Assembly: GCA_021234155.1 (NCBI GenBank)
Contig: JAJEKV010000014.1
Location: 10,189,563 to 10,253,562 of the forward strand
Source of the DNA: Isoetes taiwanensis
Lineage: Eukaryota > Streptophyta > Lycopodiopsida > Isoetales > Isoetaceae
Length of the DNA stretch: 64,000 bases
Direction: 5' to 3'
Positions 1 through 11,673 of the stretch are shown piece by piece; the stretch's first letter is position 1, and each line of letters starts with the position of its first letter. The position numbers and the translations under genes are program-made. A model generated the notes under the pieces. The model was not told the DNA's origin and ran no database searches. It saw only the letters and a program-made list of their open reading frames with translations.

Positions 1-2
1 TA

Positions 3-1392
3 ATGGAAGGGTTTGACATGGCAGAAGTGCACCAGCTATGGGAGGCCTTACCTGGACAACTCCCAATTGATGTGCAAAATGACCAAGTGCCACACATTCA
101 AGCTAGTGAGCATCTTGAATGATCTGTGCATGTCGAACATACACATGCAATTGGTGATGAAGGTGATGGTGCAGTGATGGCTTCTCAGGCTCATGTAAGT
201 CAGGTGCATGTCCCTGATGTTGGAGGGTCTATGGCTGGACTGCAAGAACCATCCCAAACGTGTGTGCGGCCATCACAGGCCATGAGGGCAAGGAAGAGAG
301 GTTTTACCCCAGATCTGGGGGGAACATTGCACATATTGAGTGATGGTTTCTGCGAGGCATTGAGAACAGAAAAAGGCAAGAAGGGCAGAGGCCGAAAAGT
401 TGAAATTGGAGCAGCTGGCAGCAAGGAAGCTCGAGATTGCAAGGAGGAAAGCTGAAAAGGAGGAGGCTGCTAAGAGGGCACAGGCTAACAGGGAGGAGAG
501 AGAGAGGAGGAAGATAGCTGATGCAGTTTAAGCTGCAAGTGCTGCATGGCTTAGGGAGTTTATGTATCCAAGGGGGATGTTTAGAGTGGCATCTATTTTT
601 GGTTTTCAGAGGGTATTGAGTGAGGAGGTGAAGACAAGAAGGCCACAGGTGAGGAACATGCTGAGAATGAGGCAAGGGTTGAGTCCATTTAGGGCAGCCA
701 GCCCACTTAGGGCAGCCATTACAGGCAATCAGACGTCCCCATGTATCGACCAAAACCTTCTACCTGCTTGTCCTATTAGTCCCTGTGTAAACATGAACTC
801 ACAACCCTTGGAGGATGTTGATGAGGTGCAAGGCATGTGCAGTTTAGATGACACACATATCTGCTCGGGTGATGCTGGACATGGGCAGAATGTAAGCATT
901 GAGGGTTGCATACCTCTAGTTAGACTTGTAGCAAACCCAATCAGCACACTCAATTCCCCATTGAAGAGGTGGGACTTGCTAGCTCCACAGCAACATGCTG
1001 ACATTGGTCATGGCAACTCATTAAGGCTGGATACACAGGGGTGGGTGAACTATGCTGCAGCCAATTCAAGACCCCAACATGACCAAGAGGTTGCAATAGA
1101 CAAGGCAAGGATTTTCAGGGAGATGGAAATTGGGGTGGACCCTGCAATTATTACCCGTGCAAGGGGCATGGATGTTGGGTTTGCAAGAATATGGAGGGCT
1201 GAGATGGCTCGTGAAACACAGCCGACTCTAAGATTTGGGGAGGGGACCTCATTCATAGCTACACCTGCTGGTAGTCAGGTATGCTCCTTCACCTAGCATT
1301 CTTGATTTTAAGTTTACATTTTATTTAGCATATTTTCTAACAGACACCATGCACAGATATCTGAAGACTCTGATGAAACCCAAGACAATTAA
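3..1392 (+). pseudogene. Decayed ORF of unknown family, probably transposon-derived
   Basis: I do not recognise the product. A reading frame opens with ATG at 3, is cut by TGA at 120-122, continues to about 370, shifts frame between about 365 and 385, and then runs to 1278 with one more in-frame stop (TAA at 529-531). The stretch 385-530 encodes a Lys/Glu/Arg/Ala-rich probable coiled coil. A likely intron follows: donor GTATGC at 1279 and acceptor ending at 1356. The last exon adds an acidic tail and a TAA at 1390-1392. Both internal stops can be explained by one C-to-T change (CGA to TGA, CAA to TAA), as expected for a silenced, methylated repeat. The coiled coil resembles the C-terminal part of trihelix or NAM-associated transposon proteins, but that is a guess. 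The left edge may lie outside the window. Confidence 0.45.
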
Positions 1393-1637
1393 GGTGTAGA
1401 CAAGACTCTATATTGAGTGAACTCATTGTACATAATTTTATTGTTTACAACTGATTTCCCAATGCTATACCAATATGAGGCATGAACCTGACAGAATTAT
1501 TGTCATTCACACAACTAGCCTAAGTAATCAACACAACCAAAAAAGGGCCAGTAATCAGAAGATCAATGCATTATACAAAATTTTTATCATACAAAATTTA
1601 GCCCTAAAGCTTCAGAAAATAAGCCCAGGGGGCTGTA

Positions 1638-2339
1638 TCAGTTGTGGCATGGTGGCCAGCAGACAACAGAAACCAAAAGAAAGGAGAGGAGAGGATCGTC
1701 CAAAAGGGCCTTCTGTACAAAGGGGCTGCATCTCAGTAACCAACTGGGTCTCTGGAAGAGCGCATGATCTCCTTTTGTGACCACTATCTGGCAATGTATG
1801 AGATCTGTTTCGGACTTTGCCCGCTCAACCTGGGACACAATCTCAGGTGAAACCTCCACATTTACAGATGACCCGACGGCAGTTGTAACCTCGGCTGGGG
1901 TTACCAAGCAATTCCGGATCCTGAAGCTGTTAGGAGTCGTCGAAGTGTACGAGCTCGTAGGCGATGGCGGAGCGCTCGGATCAGGCTGATGCCTCTTGCT
2001 AGGGTCAGAGTCGCCACCCCTAACAACGTCCCATCTCGAACCCGACCCAGGATAGCTTGATCTCCTCGAGCGATCCATAGCAGATTCTTCTGAGCTGCCA
2101 TGGAAAAAGCATGAAATCAGTGGCGACTCAACACCAAATACACAACAAACCATGGGCGCTTACCTGCAACGCTTGGGGTCCCCGGAAGATTGAGCGAATG
2201 GGATGTGGCCCGTTCGTGAGAGACGGTCAGGCATGCAGTTCCACTCAAGTGCGTGATAGGTGGCAATTATAGCGCGTCCGCGGGGCAATAACCCCCACGA
2301 ACCCTCGCCTCGAGTACCACGATGTGTGGTTAGGGACAT
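1638..2339 (-). CDS. Unknown two-exon protein (210 aa)
   Basis: I do not recognise this gene. The first ATG is at 2339-2337. Exon 1 runs down to 2164 and ends at a GTAAGC donor. A 69-bp intron (2163-2095) ends in GGCAG. Exon 2 runs 2094-1638. Both splice sites are phase 2 and the join stays open, giving 210 residues. The middle is rich in Ser, Pro, Arg and Thr and probably disordered. A Val/Glu-rich stretch follows, and the C-terminus is hydrophobic. No catalytic motif is visible. It converges on the decayed ORF at 3-1392, so the two could be the two ORFs of one DNA transposon, or this could be a small host gene. The DNA is richer in G and C than its surroundings. Confidence 0.4.
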
Positions 2340-2428
2340 TGCGACGATGGACACTAGACCCCCTCTATTTTAGGGCACCATAACTTTCTAGCCTCGCATT
2401 TTTTGGTGTCGGTGGCTTTTGAGAAGTT

Positions 2429-2441
2429 GTTATATATAACA
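2429..2441 (-). promoter_or_regulatory. Possible TATA box for the 1638-2339 gene
   Basis: A palindromic GTTATATATAAC lies about 95 bp above the ATG at 2339, a normal plant TATA-to-ATG distance allowing a short leader. The assignment rests only on position and composition. Confidence 0.3.
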
Positions 2442-2707
2442 TTAGGTATCCAAATTAGCCGACGGATTGAGGGACGCGTGAAATCCGGCTACATTGGGCC
2501 AATTTGCCTCTTAAGTGCGCGAAACATGGCGACCATACCCTAACCTCAACTTGTGATCTTCTTTACAAGAAAACTCACAAACTTGTCTTTGTTCTTTATT
2601 TTCCAGCTATAATATATATCAATAACACTGTATTTTACTATCTTTGGGGCCTAGGTGATCCAACGAAGCGATTGAAGAGGGAAAGCTTTAGTTAGCATTA
2701 TAACAAC

Positions 2708-2792
2708 ATTAACCTTGTGGCCTTTTACATGAGAAAGCTAAAATGTGCCTTGACCTTGTGGTTTTGACACGAGAGAGCTAAAATGTGCCTTT
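2708..2792. repeat. Tandem direct repeat, about 40 bp x 2
   Basis: Two adjacent units of about 40 bp share ACCTTGTGG, then GAGAGAGCTAAAATGTGCCTT or GAGAAAGCTAAAATGTGCCTT. The rest of 2355-2851 shows no gene. Confidence 0.75.
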
Positions 2793-2851
2793 TCTCTTAC
2801 TTTCCAGCTGTGCCATAAGTCAATAACAATGCAACATCCTCTGATTCAATT

Positions 2852-4376
2852 TCAAAAAGCATAGTTCAGATCATAAATGCCCTTCTCCATTTTGTTGTCT
2901 ATTTTACAGCGCCCTAACAAACTAATCCATGCCTTAACATCAATTAAAAATGGCACATTGTTTATCAGGTCCTCAGCCTCATGAAGTTGACCTGCCCGCC
3001 CAAGAAGGTCAATCACACATCTACAATGCTCTTCTGATGTTTTCACTCCATAATCTGCACTAATTGACACAAAGTAATGATGGCCCTCCTTTAATTTGCC
3101 TGCATAACCACACACAGACAGAATGCTAACAAACGTGATTCTGTCTGGCTTCATTCCTTCTGATTGCATTTGTTGAAAGAGTTGCATTGCCTGTGCAACA
3201 TGGCCATGATGGGCATACGCTGCCACGATGGAATTCCAAGAGACAACATTTGGATGACAGATTTTAGCAAATGCCATCTGTGCATCTTTGACATCTCCAC
3301 ATTTGCTATACATGTTCACAAGAGCAGTTGCCACATAAACATCAGATTCTAAGCCACAACGAATGGCACAGTCATGAAATGTCTTACCCTCCGAAAATGA
3401 GGCAGAATCAGCACATGCATCAAGGATGCTAACAAAAGTAACTTTATTTGGCGTTTTGCCTTCCCTTTCCATTTCGACAAAGAGTTTTAATGCCTCATTC
3501 CCACAACCATGCTGGGCATAAGAAGATATCATTGCAGTCCATAAAATTAAATCACGTTTATGCATTCTATCAAAAACCACCCTTGCATCTTTCAGACTTT
3601 CACACTTTCCATACATGCTGAGAAGAGCAGTTTCTAACACAATATCATACTGTAATATGCACAGCAGAATTCCGGCATGAATTAACCTTCCATCTGATAA
3701 GCCTCTAGAGCCTGAGCATGCTTTTAGAATTGTAAGGAAGGCCACTTTATCCGCTCTCAATCCTCCAAGCTGCATATGTTTAAAAAGTTTAAGCGCCTCC
3801 CTATTCTTCCCTTCCTGAACATAGGCAGCAACTACCCCAGTCCAGGAGAAGCGATTCCTATTCAGCATTTTGTCAAAGACCATAGTTGCTTCTAATAAAG
3901 ATCCACAATTTCCATACATACCAATAATAAGATTCCCGAGAAAGATGTTTTTTTCTAATCCACTCCTGATTACGTACAAATGAACCCATTTCCCCTCTAA
4001 TAAGGCTTTGTTTTTTGCACATTCGGTCAGAAGAGCACCATAAGTAGCTAGATCAGATGAACGTAAACACTCTACTGCTTGTTTTAACGCGTCCAGTTTT
4101 TCAACATCAATGTAGGACCCCTCTTTTAGCCTTCCTCGAAGCATACCAGCATTAGCACTAGCAGCACTATGTTCACTGGCAAGCAATGTTTTAGGCTCCT
4201 TACAACCTGAGAAATGCAGCTCCTCATAATCCCAAGGTTTATATTAATCGAATTTCCTGGCAGAAGCAAAAGGAAATCGTACCTTGTTTTAAGGTTTTCA
4301 GGCGCCAGTGATGGCAGCTACGTCGAGTCTCGAACAATCTAGGCAGAGGCGATCTACAACGTAACTCCAAGATCAT
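2852..4376 (-). CDS. Pentatricopeptide repeat (PLS-type) protein, probably organellar, 482 aa
   Basis: PPR proteins bind organellar RNA in a sequence-specific way for editing, splicing or stability. The array contains repeated units such as NLIIGMYGNCGSLLEA, ALLSMYGKCESLKDA and ALVNMYSKCGDVKDA, separated by W-x-x-(M/I)-(I/V)-x-x-Y units, the P-L-S pattern. The long ORF has no ATG upstream of its first repeats. A small upstream exon solves this: ATG at 4376-4374, 94 nt ending at 4283, then a 76-bp GT-AG intron (4282-4207). Both ends are phase 1, and the join gives 31 new N-terminal residues rich in Arg, Ser and Leu, typical of a transit peptide. The C-terminus stops shortly after the start of an E-like motif (WISLLGRCKIDNKMEKG), and I see no DYW domain. 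It may be an editing factor that lost its deaminase, or a partner-dependent one. I am very sure of the family and fairly sure of exon 1. Confidence 0.9.
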
Positions 4377-5390
4377 GGGGCCCTGTTCTCCTCTGCATTT
4401 ACGTCAATATTTTCTCGAAGCTGTTATCCACGTTCATGCCAAGTCATCACTTTGCCACGTACAGACAAGACGAATAGGGCTCCCCGACCGGCAGAAGCTG
4501 CAGAAAATTGTTGGAGGCTTACATGATGACTAGCACGACAAACGTAAAATTAGGTATCCGTTACGTGTGGATCAAGATTCTTAGAATTTTCTTTTGCGGA
4601 AAACAGTGAACAAATTCGTTTGAATGTTGCAACCTAACCTGATAGCCTCTTTGTTTTGCTGCTCTCAGTCGCTGCAGACGGCATTGATCCATATCATACT
4701 AATCCTTCAAAACCAGAGTAAGGTACTCATGTCAAAATTCTCGTAATTGTCAAAAATAATCCAAAAGTGATTATAATTTTTGCTGGTAAAGCAATTCTTA
4801 TTTAAGGTTACGCAAAATGTGGAAGCCTAATAGATGCTTGCATTTCTGCATTTAAGAAAGGTATCTAGTTCATGCAAGTCTAATAGACTGGTTAGTTAGC
4901 ATGCACATATCGTTCTTGCCTAAGCCTATACATCTTGATCCTGTTCTTGTTGGAAAGGTCGGACAGTGCTTTTTTGCTTCGTTTCCACAGCTGTGGCAGA
5001 TACAAGAAGGTTAGACCATGCACACCATGCATTGGTTTCCTCCCTGGCTAGCTTATGTTGTGTCTTGGACCTTGGCTTGCCAAGATAAGACATGGTGGTT
5101 CTCATTTGAGATCCTTGGGCTTTGAATTCCACACATGAAGGATGAGGTTTTCTATGGCACAGTTTAAGGTGTCCTTTCACCAGGTGGAGATTGATGCTGG
5201 TTGAGTTAAGCATATTGATAATATTGTTGCTGGTGTGATTTTGAATAGGTGAGTATTTCCTTTTCACTTGTTCCTACTCAGTACATCATAATAGGAAGAT
5301 TCCAATACACCACTACATTGCAGCAGCTGATGAAGCATATTAGAAAGAGCTGTAACTCTCTCAGAGATAACTTCATTCTTCTCAATTAAG
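4377..5390. other. Intergenic, no gene seen
   Basis: This is the upstream region of the PPR gene followed by AT-rich spacer. A 113-codon open frame on the minus strand at 4926-5267 has no recognisable domain and I do not call it a gene. Confidence 0.5.
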
Positions 5391-5660
5391 AAAGGAATGG
5401 CTGATTTGCTGTCACAACAGTGGGACAAATTAATTGCAAGAGAAGAACGTCCATTGATCTCAAAAGAGTAACATTACTGACCTCCAAGAAGATGAAGTGA
5501 ACTGCAGTGCCAAGGTCGTTTTAATATTTTTTTTCAAACTAGAAAGGAATGGCTGATTTACTATCCCAACGGGAGTACAATTTAATCGCAAGAGAAGAAT
5601 GTCTGTTGATTTCAAGGGAGTAACATTATCTCCAAAAAGATGAAATGAACTGCAGTGATG
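5391..5660 (+). repeat. Direct repeat, spacing 152 bp, each copy holding a 24-codon ORF
   Basis: Two diverged copies of about 110 bp start at 5391 and 5543. Each begins GAAAGGA and then ATGGCTGATTT. Each encodes a 24-residue ORF with conserved start and stop: 5397-5471 and 5549-5623. The peptides share MADLLSQ, LIAREE and LIS(K/R)E. The reading frame has survived while many bases changed. No known peptide family is recognised. Confidence 0.7.
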
Positions 5661-5742
5661 GAAACCATTTTAGAAGAGAAGCCATATAAACCACCAATCT
5701 GGATTTCTTTCGATATAGTGAGTAAGTAAATAAGTAATTTCC

Positions 5743-6002
5743 TTAGAGTGGTCAGAATTGCATTCACTAGGTTGAGTCTTCTGGGCCTTTGTGATAGATA
5801 CTTTAAGTAGTCAGGAGGTTCAAGAATCAAGATTGTTGTATATGCTTTTTCTATCTTTCTCTATTTTCTTCGTTAGAGTGGTCAGAATTGCATTCACTAG
5901 GTTGAGTCTTCTGGGTTTTTGTGATAGGTACTTTAAGTAGTCAGGACGTTCAAGAATCAAGATTGTTGTATATACTTTTTCTGTCTTTCTCTATTTTCTT
6001 CG
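5743..6002. repeat. Tandem duplication, 130 bp x 2
   Basis: Units 5743-5872 and 5873-6002 are nearly identical; I count only a few differences by eye. Both begin TTAGAGTGGTCAGAATTGCA and end in TCTATTTTCTTCG. Such low divergence means a recent duplication. No ORF is conserved. Confidence 0.9.
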
Positions 6003-6566
6003 TTCTCTGTGTGCATGGAGGGAACATACAGTTCTACATGGCAGTGTACAAAACAATATAGCATTTCATATAATAGCTTTGTGTCAATCGTGCTTACATA
6101 ATTTTGTTTTATGCATGTCGCGTCTGAATCATGTGCCTTTCGTTGCTTTTTATTGTCAAAGGTTCATCCAACCAGGGGTGCACGTCGCAAAAAAAGATAA
6201 GTTGGCAAGATAAGGTTAGACTTGGTCATGCAATAAATAGGGGCGTCTGCTTCCTTTCCTTGTTTTAACAAGTTATATGTTTTATGTGTATTCGTTTTCC
6301 ATTTCTTCTACCTCTGTAGTGTGATTTGTCATTTTCATTAATGTCTTTGTCTTGTCTTTTTCTAAATAAAAAGGCTGTCAACAAATGTTCATAGCATACA
6401 TATGGCATTAGAAATGAAAATTGTTTGTTATTCACGTAGAACACCTCTTTTACCTGAGTGAATGGCGTATCATATGCCAGGCTTAGTCTTCCATTTCATC
6501 TTCACTAATGCTGTCTAATGCAGATCCTCAAGGATTGGAAAGATAATTCTTTCATGAATTTTGGCC

Positions 6567-8188
6567 ATGACATGGCTCAAGGTGTTGGGCAGTTGGAGAT
6601 TATTAGTCGTTCCTCCCATCCTTATCCTCATTTTGGTGTCATATTCTGCTATCATGTATCTTTCTCCTGATTCTTGGCATTACAATTTAAATGGTCTTTT
6701 GGGTGGGGAATCTAAAACGGCTGATCTTGCCAATCTTGTGAGTTCCCTTTCTATTTGAAATATTTCTTTCTCTTCATTCTACCTGCTTGTAGGTTAACTC
6801 ATCTTCGCATCTTTTGGGGTTTTTATAGTATATCACATGTAGTTTGATTTAAATTCCTTTATGGATAACATTTCATGCTTATTTACTGCTTTTTTAGCAA
6901 TGCAGAGAATCAAATTAAGTCACGGAATACTGCTTATTAGGACTAAGTTAGAGAAAGTTACATATGCATATTAGTGAGCTAATAAGCATTAAAATAATGT
7001 AAGAGATCTAAGTATTTGCGGCATGCAAATAGTTTCTTATTCTTGAATGACTATTATCTCTGGAAATATATTATTCGTAATCACTGTATTTTGTTTATCG
7101 GTGTTTTTTGAGATGCATTTAGATGCTCATCCAGCCAGGCATTCTTTCTTTCTGCTAACTTGTAAAATCGAATCACTTTTCAGACTACTGCAGAGCTTTG
7201 GGAACTCAAGAAACTATTGCGTGCTGCTGAGTACAATGAAACCGTAATCCTTACAACTTTGAATCAAGCATGGGCAGAACCGAATGCAATGATTGACCTT
7301 TTTATAAAAAGTTTTCATCTAGGCTATGGAACAAGTCCCTTGCTCAACCACCTTGTGATTATTAACTTAGATCAAGCTGCGTATAATCGCTGTAAAGCCA
7401 TACATAGATATTGCTTTCTCTTGTACACACCAGGTCTGGATTTTACAGGAGAGAAGCATTTCATGACCAATGACTATCTAAGCATGATGTGGAGAAGAAT
7501 TGAGTTCCTAAGAGTTATCTTGCAGTTGGGTTACAACTTTGTTTTCACGGTGCGTATGCTGTAGATTTCTTGGAAAATTCATTTAGTAGAGAACTGTTTA
7601 TTACTAGAGGTATCTTGAAACTTCTTATATTAAGCTTGTGCTCAATGGTACTGATGAAAATTGAACTCTTATAAATTCCAGGACTCCGATGTTATGTGGT
7701 TTCGAAACCCTTTTCAGCATTTCTCCCTAGATGCTGATTTTGAGATGGCATGTGATCGATATAATGGTGATCCAAACAATATACTCAATCGGCCCAATGG
7801 CGGTTTTGTCCATGTCCGTTCAAACCCCCGAACAATTGAGTTTTACAAATACTGGTTTGATTCTAGACATTCATATGGAAATAAGCATGATCAAGATGTC
7901 TTCAATGAGATCAAATGGGAACCCACTTTTTGGGATATAGGAATTAAAATAAGGTTTCTCGACACAGAGTTTTTTGGTGGCTTTTGTGAAATAAGTAGAG
8001 ATTTTGAAAAAGTGTGCACAATACATGCTAATTGCTGTACTGGCTTGGAAAGGAAATTAAAAGATGTAAGAATCGTCATTGAAGATTGGAAACACTTCCA
8101 ATCAATGACATTAGAGGGAAGGAAGAAAAATAGAATGTTTTGGAGGGCTCCAAGGGAGTGCTTGCATTCATTTGGTGAATCCATCTAG
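6567..8188 (+). CDS. Nucleotide-diphospho-sugar transferase (GT77-type, Golgi type II membrane protein), 347 aa
   Basis: The protein transfers a sugar from a nucleotide sugar, probably in the Golgi lumen; the exact acceptor cannot be told. Exon 1 (6567-6737, 57 codons) starts at the first ATG after an in-frame TGA and carries one hydrophobic signal anchor at about residues 12-32. Exon 2 is 7184-7549 (122 codons) and exon 3 is 7682-8188. Both introns are GT-AG and phase 0. The exon 2/3 join creates the metal- and nucleotide-binding DxD motif in FTDSDVMWFRNPF, with the DxD at residues 180-182. NRPNGGFVHVRSNP and KHDQDVFNE further on are typical of the Nucleotid_trans family (PF03407) of plants. 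A possible acceptor near 6525 suggests an intron in the 5' leader. The protein is complete, with no damage seen. Confidence 0.92.
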
Positions 8189-8990
8189 TATGGAATTTGG
8201 GAGTGCAAAAGTTTGAGCCACTTATGAAAGACATGGAGATGAACATCAGAATGTGAGCGGTTTTAGCGGTAACTGCAGTTTTTTCTCCTTCATTAACCTT
8301 GATTTCTTTGTAATTCTCTATCTGATTTCTCGTCTGCATTGTATTGTGATCTTCAGGCTCCTGTAAAAGCTTTAAATGGCTTGCAAATTGTGCATAATCG
8401 TGGACTGAAGCTAACATGATATCGATGTTGAAAAGCATTATGTGGAGGGAAACTTGAGTTGTCAAGTGAAAGAATCTGTTTAATACCGCAGTTCTCTTAT
8501 TTCTTATCTGACTATATATAAAATTATGCGAACCGGAAAAACTTTTGGAATTATCATCATTTTCCGGCTATCCTTTCCGGCGGGCCTCTTCCGGCTATAA
8601 GCGCCATAGCTATGCCCTCGTTCCATCCATCTCTGTGCCGGATTTGTTTCTATTACTCTTTTCTTCGTAGCCCCGCTTCTTTCTCTCACCCGCTTCTTCC
8701 TCTCATCAAATCCGCTCTTACGATGCTGCCTACAGAAAGAGCCGGACGGAAATTTCTTACAACATCCGGATTCTGGCCTTAGTGCCAAACTTGGTGTGTT
8801 TTTTGTAGAGCAGCAGGACCCGTATAGGCATAGCCGCCGAAAGTAGATTTCCCTTTTTTTTTTTTTTACCTTGGATTTGGTCTTAATTTCCTGTACTCAC
8901 AGGGTTCGTGCCAGAAATCATGCCACGTCTGCAGTGAGAAGAACAGATCGGCCTGTCCGTTTTCTCTGTTGTGCTTCAATTTTTTCTGCT
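8189..8990. other. 3' flank of the glycosyltransferase and spacer; T-run at about 8850-8868
   Basis: The first few hundred bases are likely 3' UTR. A homopolymer T-run near 8850 could be the A-tail of an old minus-strand retro-insertion. No gene is seen. Confidence 0.4.
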
Positions 8991-10399
8991 TGAAATAGAA
9001 TAGAATAGAATAGAATACATTAATGTCCCTTGTGCCGTAAGGCCCCTGGACTCGTGTAGCATGGGCGAGCTCCCTAAAAGGGTGCTACTAGCACATCACG
9101 CTGTTATAATGTAGCCTTTTCTGAAGGCTGACTTTTTTCTTTTAATACCCGGCATCCGCTTTATCACCGGCTTCTTGGCCGTGCGGTGATGCGTCGTTAT
9201 CAATCGCTTTTAATCGAAAGCAATTTGTGTGAGGCTATATGACCCGTTTTGTGCGGATCATATTACAAACCCTCTTTTCTTTGTGTACTTTCTCGCGGTT
9301 GCGGTCGTCATTCTTTGGATCGCGTACCGCCAAATCCGTAATGATTACGTCATCGTCATCGGCGTTGTGGGTGGTTCCCCCCCACCCTATATTTACGTAT
9401 CGTCCCTCGATGTCTTCGTAGATCGGTGATCATTAATCATATGGTTCTCATCCTCTATTCTCCCGTCCACAGATTGCGCATATCCTGTCCTCCTTGTCTA
9501 CCCCTCTCCACTGTCTTTTTCGATTCTTAGATCATGACTTCCCACCACGAACCGGCGGGATGTCCCTTCGTTTTCCCCAATATGTTATCCGGTATATCCG
9601 GTGTCCTATTTGTTGATCCGGATTAAAAACTTGTATGAGCGATCTGTCTTGGGTCTCAGTATGTCTTTGCGTACCCATGCTCTTGTCGCTATGTCCGCCC
9701 CTCCTCATTCCACTTTGCCGCCCTTCTTCTATTAGGTCTTTCAGATTTAATCCCATCATGTCGGTCTATGTTGCCACCTCTTTAAACCATCCAATGCTTT
9801 CGAGGATGTGTGATTTTTTCGATTCGGTGATTACAATCTTTGAGCGGTTTCCCTTGTATGTCTCCTGCATTGTCTCTGAGCAGGTACCTTATAGTTCTCT
9901 CCCATGCTCTCACCTCCATCGGTTTTGCCCCGTTTGAGGACCATGATTGTCGGTGGCGTGTTTGTCCTTACCGACGAATTCTCGTGCATTGCCATTGCCT
10001 AAGAATTCCTTTTCGCTTTTCCCAATTTCTTTTACATTAAACCCGGCCCCCATGCTTACACTTTCAGATAATCGAGTGGTGGCTGCATTGCGTGACCTTG
10101 AATAGGTAACATTTGATGTCCCAATCGGTTATTCTACTGCATTCTGAAGTTTTTCATGTTAAAGTAGCTTCCTATAGCTGATTGGAATCGGCGTTAGCTC
10201 CTTTGGCCCATTTCCCTGTGCCATGCGCATCATAACCTAGATATCGTGATACTGTTGCTTCCTCTATCTCTTTTTCTTTATATCCGAAAGGTTTATGCCT
10301 GTTTATGTCCAAAGATGACTATCTTAGTTTTTGCTAGATTCACGGTCACCGTCTCTTCACGTAATTGTTCTAGAATTTTGAGCGATCCATTGCATTCCT

Positions 10400-11660
10400 T
10401 TGTTTTTGTTGCCATCATATCGAGATCATCCGCATATAGCATTATCGGTACAGCCGTTGTCTCCTAGTGTGGGGGCATACTCGATCCCCTTGCCGTTACG
10501 CTATGTATCCCCGTAGTGCATCTATGTATATTCCAAAAGCGAGTTGGGGATAGCGGGCAGCCCCGCTTTACACCGGTGTCCGCAGTTATCGGGTTTGTCC
10601 TTCCTGTTCCATCTTAGCATACACCTTGTGGTATAGTCTTTGCGATCGATCCTACCATATTTATCGGGGCTTGCATGTCCATCGGGTCTTTTTAATGACT
10701 TTCTCTCGGGATGTATCAAATGCTTTTCTGAAATCTACAAAGCAACAGATTATTTTCCTTCCCTGCACTTTGTTCCGCTCTATTAATATCCGAAGAGTCA
10801 CGAGGTGGTCTGTGGTTGAGTGCTCCGGTCTGAACCCTGCTTGCCCTTGTGCTCTCATATTTCCTTCTTCTGCCCATTTCTTTAGTTTGTTATCCAGTAC
10901 CTTTCCAAACTATTTTGCGAAAATCGAGCTTACCATTATCGTCCTATAGTTCCCTGGATCTTTTCTATTTCCTGCCTTATGTAGAGGTATGACTCTGTTG
11001 TATGTCCATCTGTCTGGGAGTCCTGTATGTATGATGCCATTGAAAATGTTCAGAACACATGCGCCAATTTTGCCTCAAAGACACTTCGCCAGTTCCACGG
11101 TCAGGCCGTATAGATCCGGTGCTTTATGATTAGCCATCCTGTTTAGGGCTAGCATTACCTCTAGCATGTTGAAGCATGGTTTGTCCGGGTCATGCTGTAT
11201 TGGTATTGGTACCAGAGGTGCCCCCGTCTTATATAATTTGTCCAGGTAACTCTCCCATCCCTCGGTTCCAATGCCATCTTGTTCATTCCTTGCTTTCATA
11301 TTGCTACCCCCTCCTTTTGTTTTTGAGTCCCCTCCAAAATCTTGGGCTGTTTTTTTTCAATTTTCCCATATACCATTGGTCAGAAAGGTGTTATTGTATC
11401 TTTTCTTCTTGATAATCTTATGTATCTTTGTCTTTTCTTCCTGTATGTCTCCTTTCCCCTGTGTCTTCTTGTTTTCCTCTTGTGTTCTCTACACTCGTCA
11501 TCATACCATACTGAAGCTCTGAATGCCATGTTCTTCCTAATTTTGATCCTTTTCCCAAACACATCTGTTGCTACCCTTACCATGATGTCATTGAGGGTGT
11601 TTCCATTATCGCTCGCATTGTGTTTTCCCCAATCCCATTTTCCCATTTCCTCCTTGATCA
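10400..11660 (-). pseudogene. LINE A ORF2: reverse transcriptase remnant
   Basis: RT blocks are spread over several frames: a linker with VWYDDECRE (about 11480-11520), NHKAPDLYGLTVELAK (about 11090-11140), QAGFRPEHSTTDHL and CFVDFRKAFDT (10730-10850), and YADD at 10425-10436 followed by a KTKIVIFG thumb motif. Several frameshifts and stops interrupt it, so it cannot be functional. Confidence 0.75.
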
Positions 11661-11673
11661 TTTGGATGAAGGT

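Noticed and set aside
562-1296. 244-codon plus-strand ORF as a stand-alone gene
   Set aside because: The frame is open upstream through TAA 529 into a coiled coil, and an intron follows at 1279, so it is a piece of a larger decayed ORF.
4926-5267. 113-codon minus-strand ORF
   Set aside because: No domain, no repeat context, no splice logic; length is within chance for AT-rich DNA.
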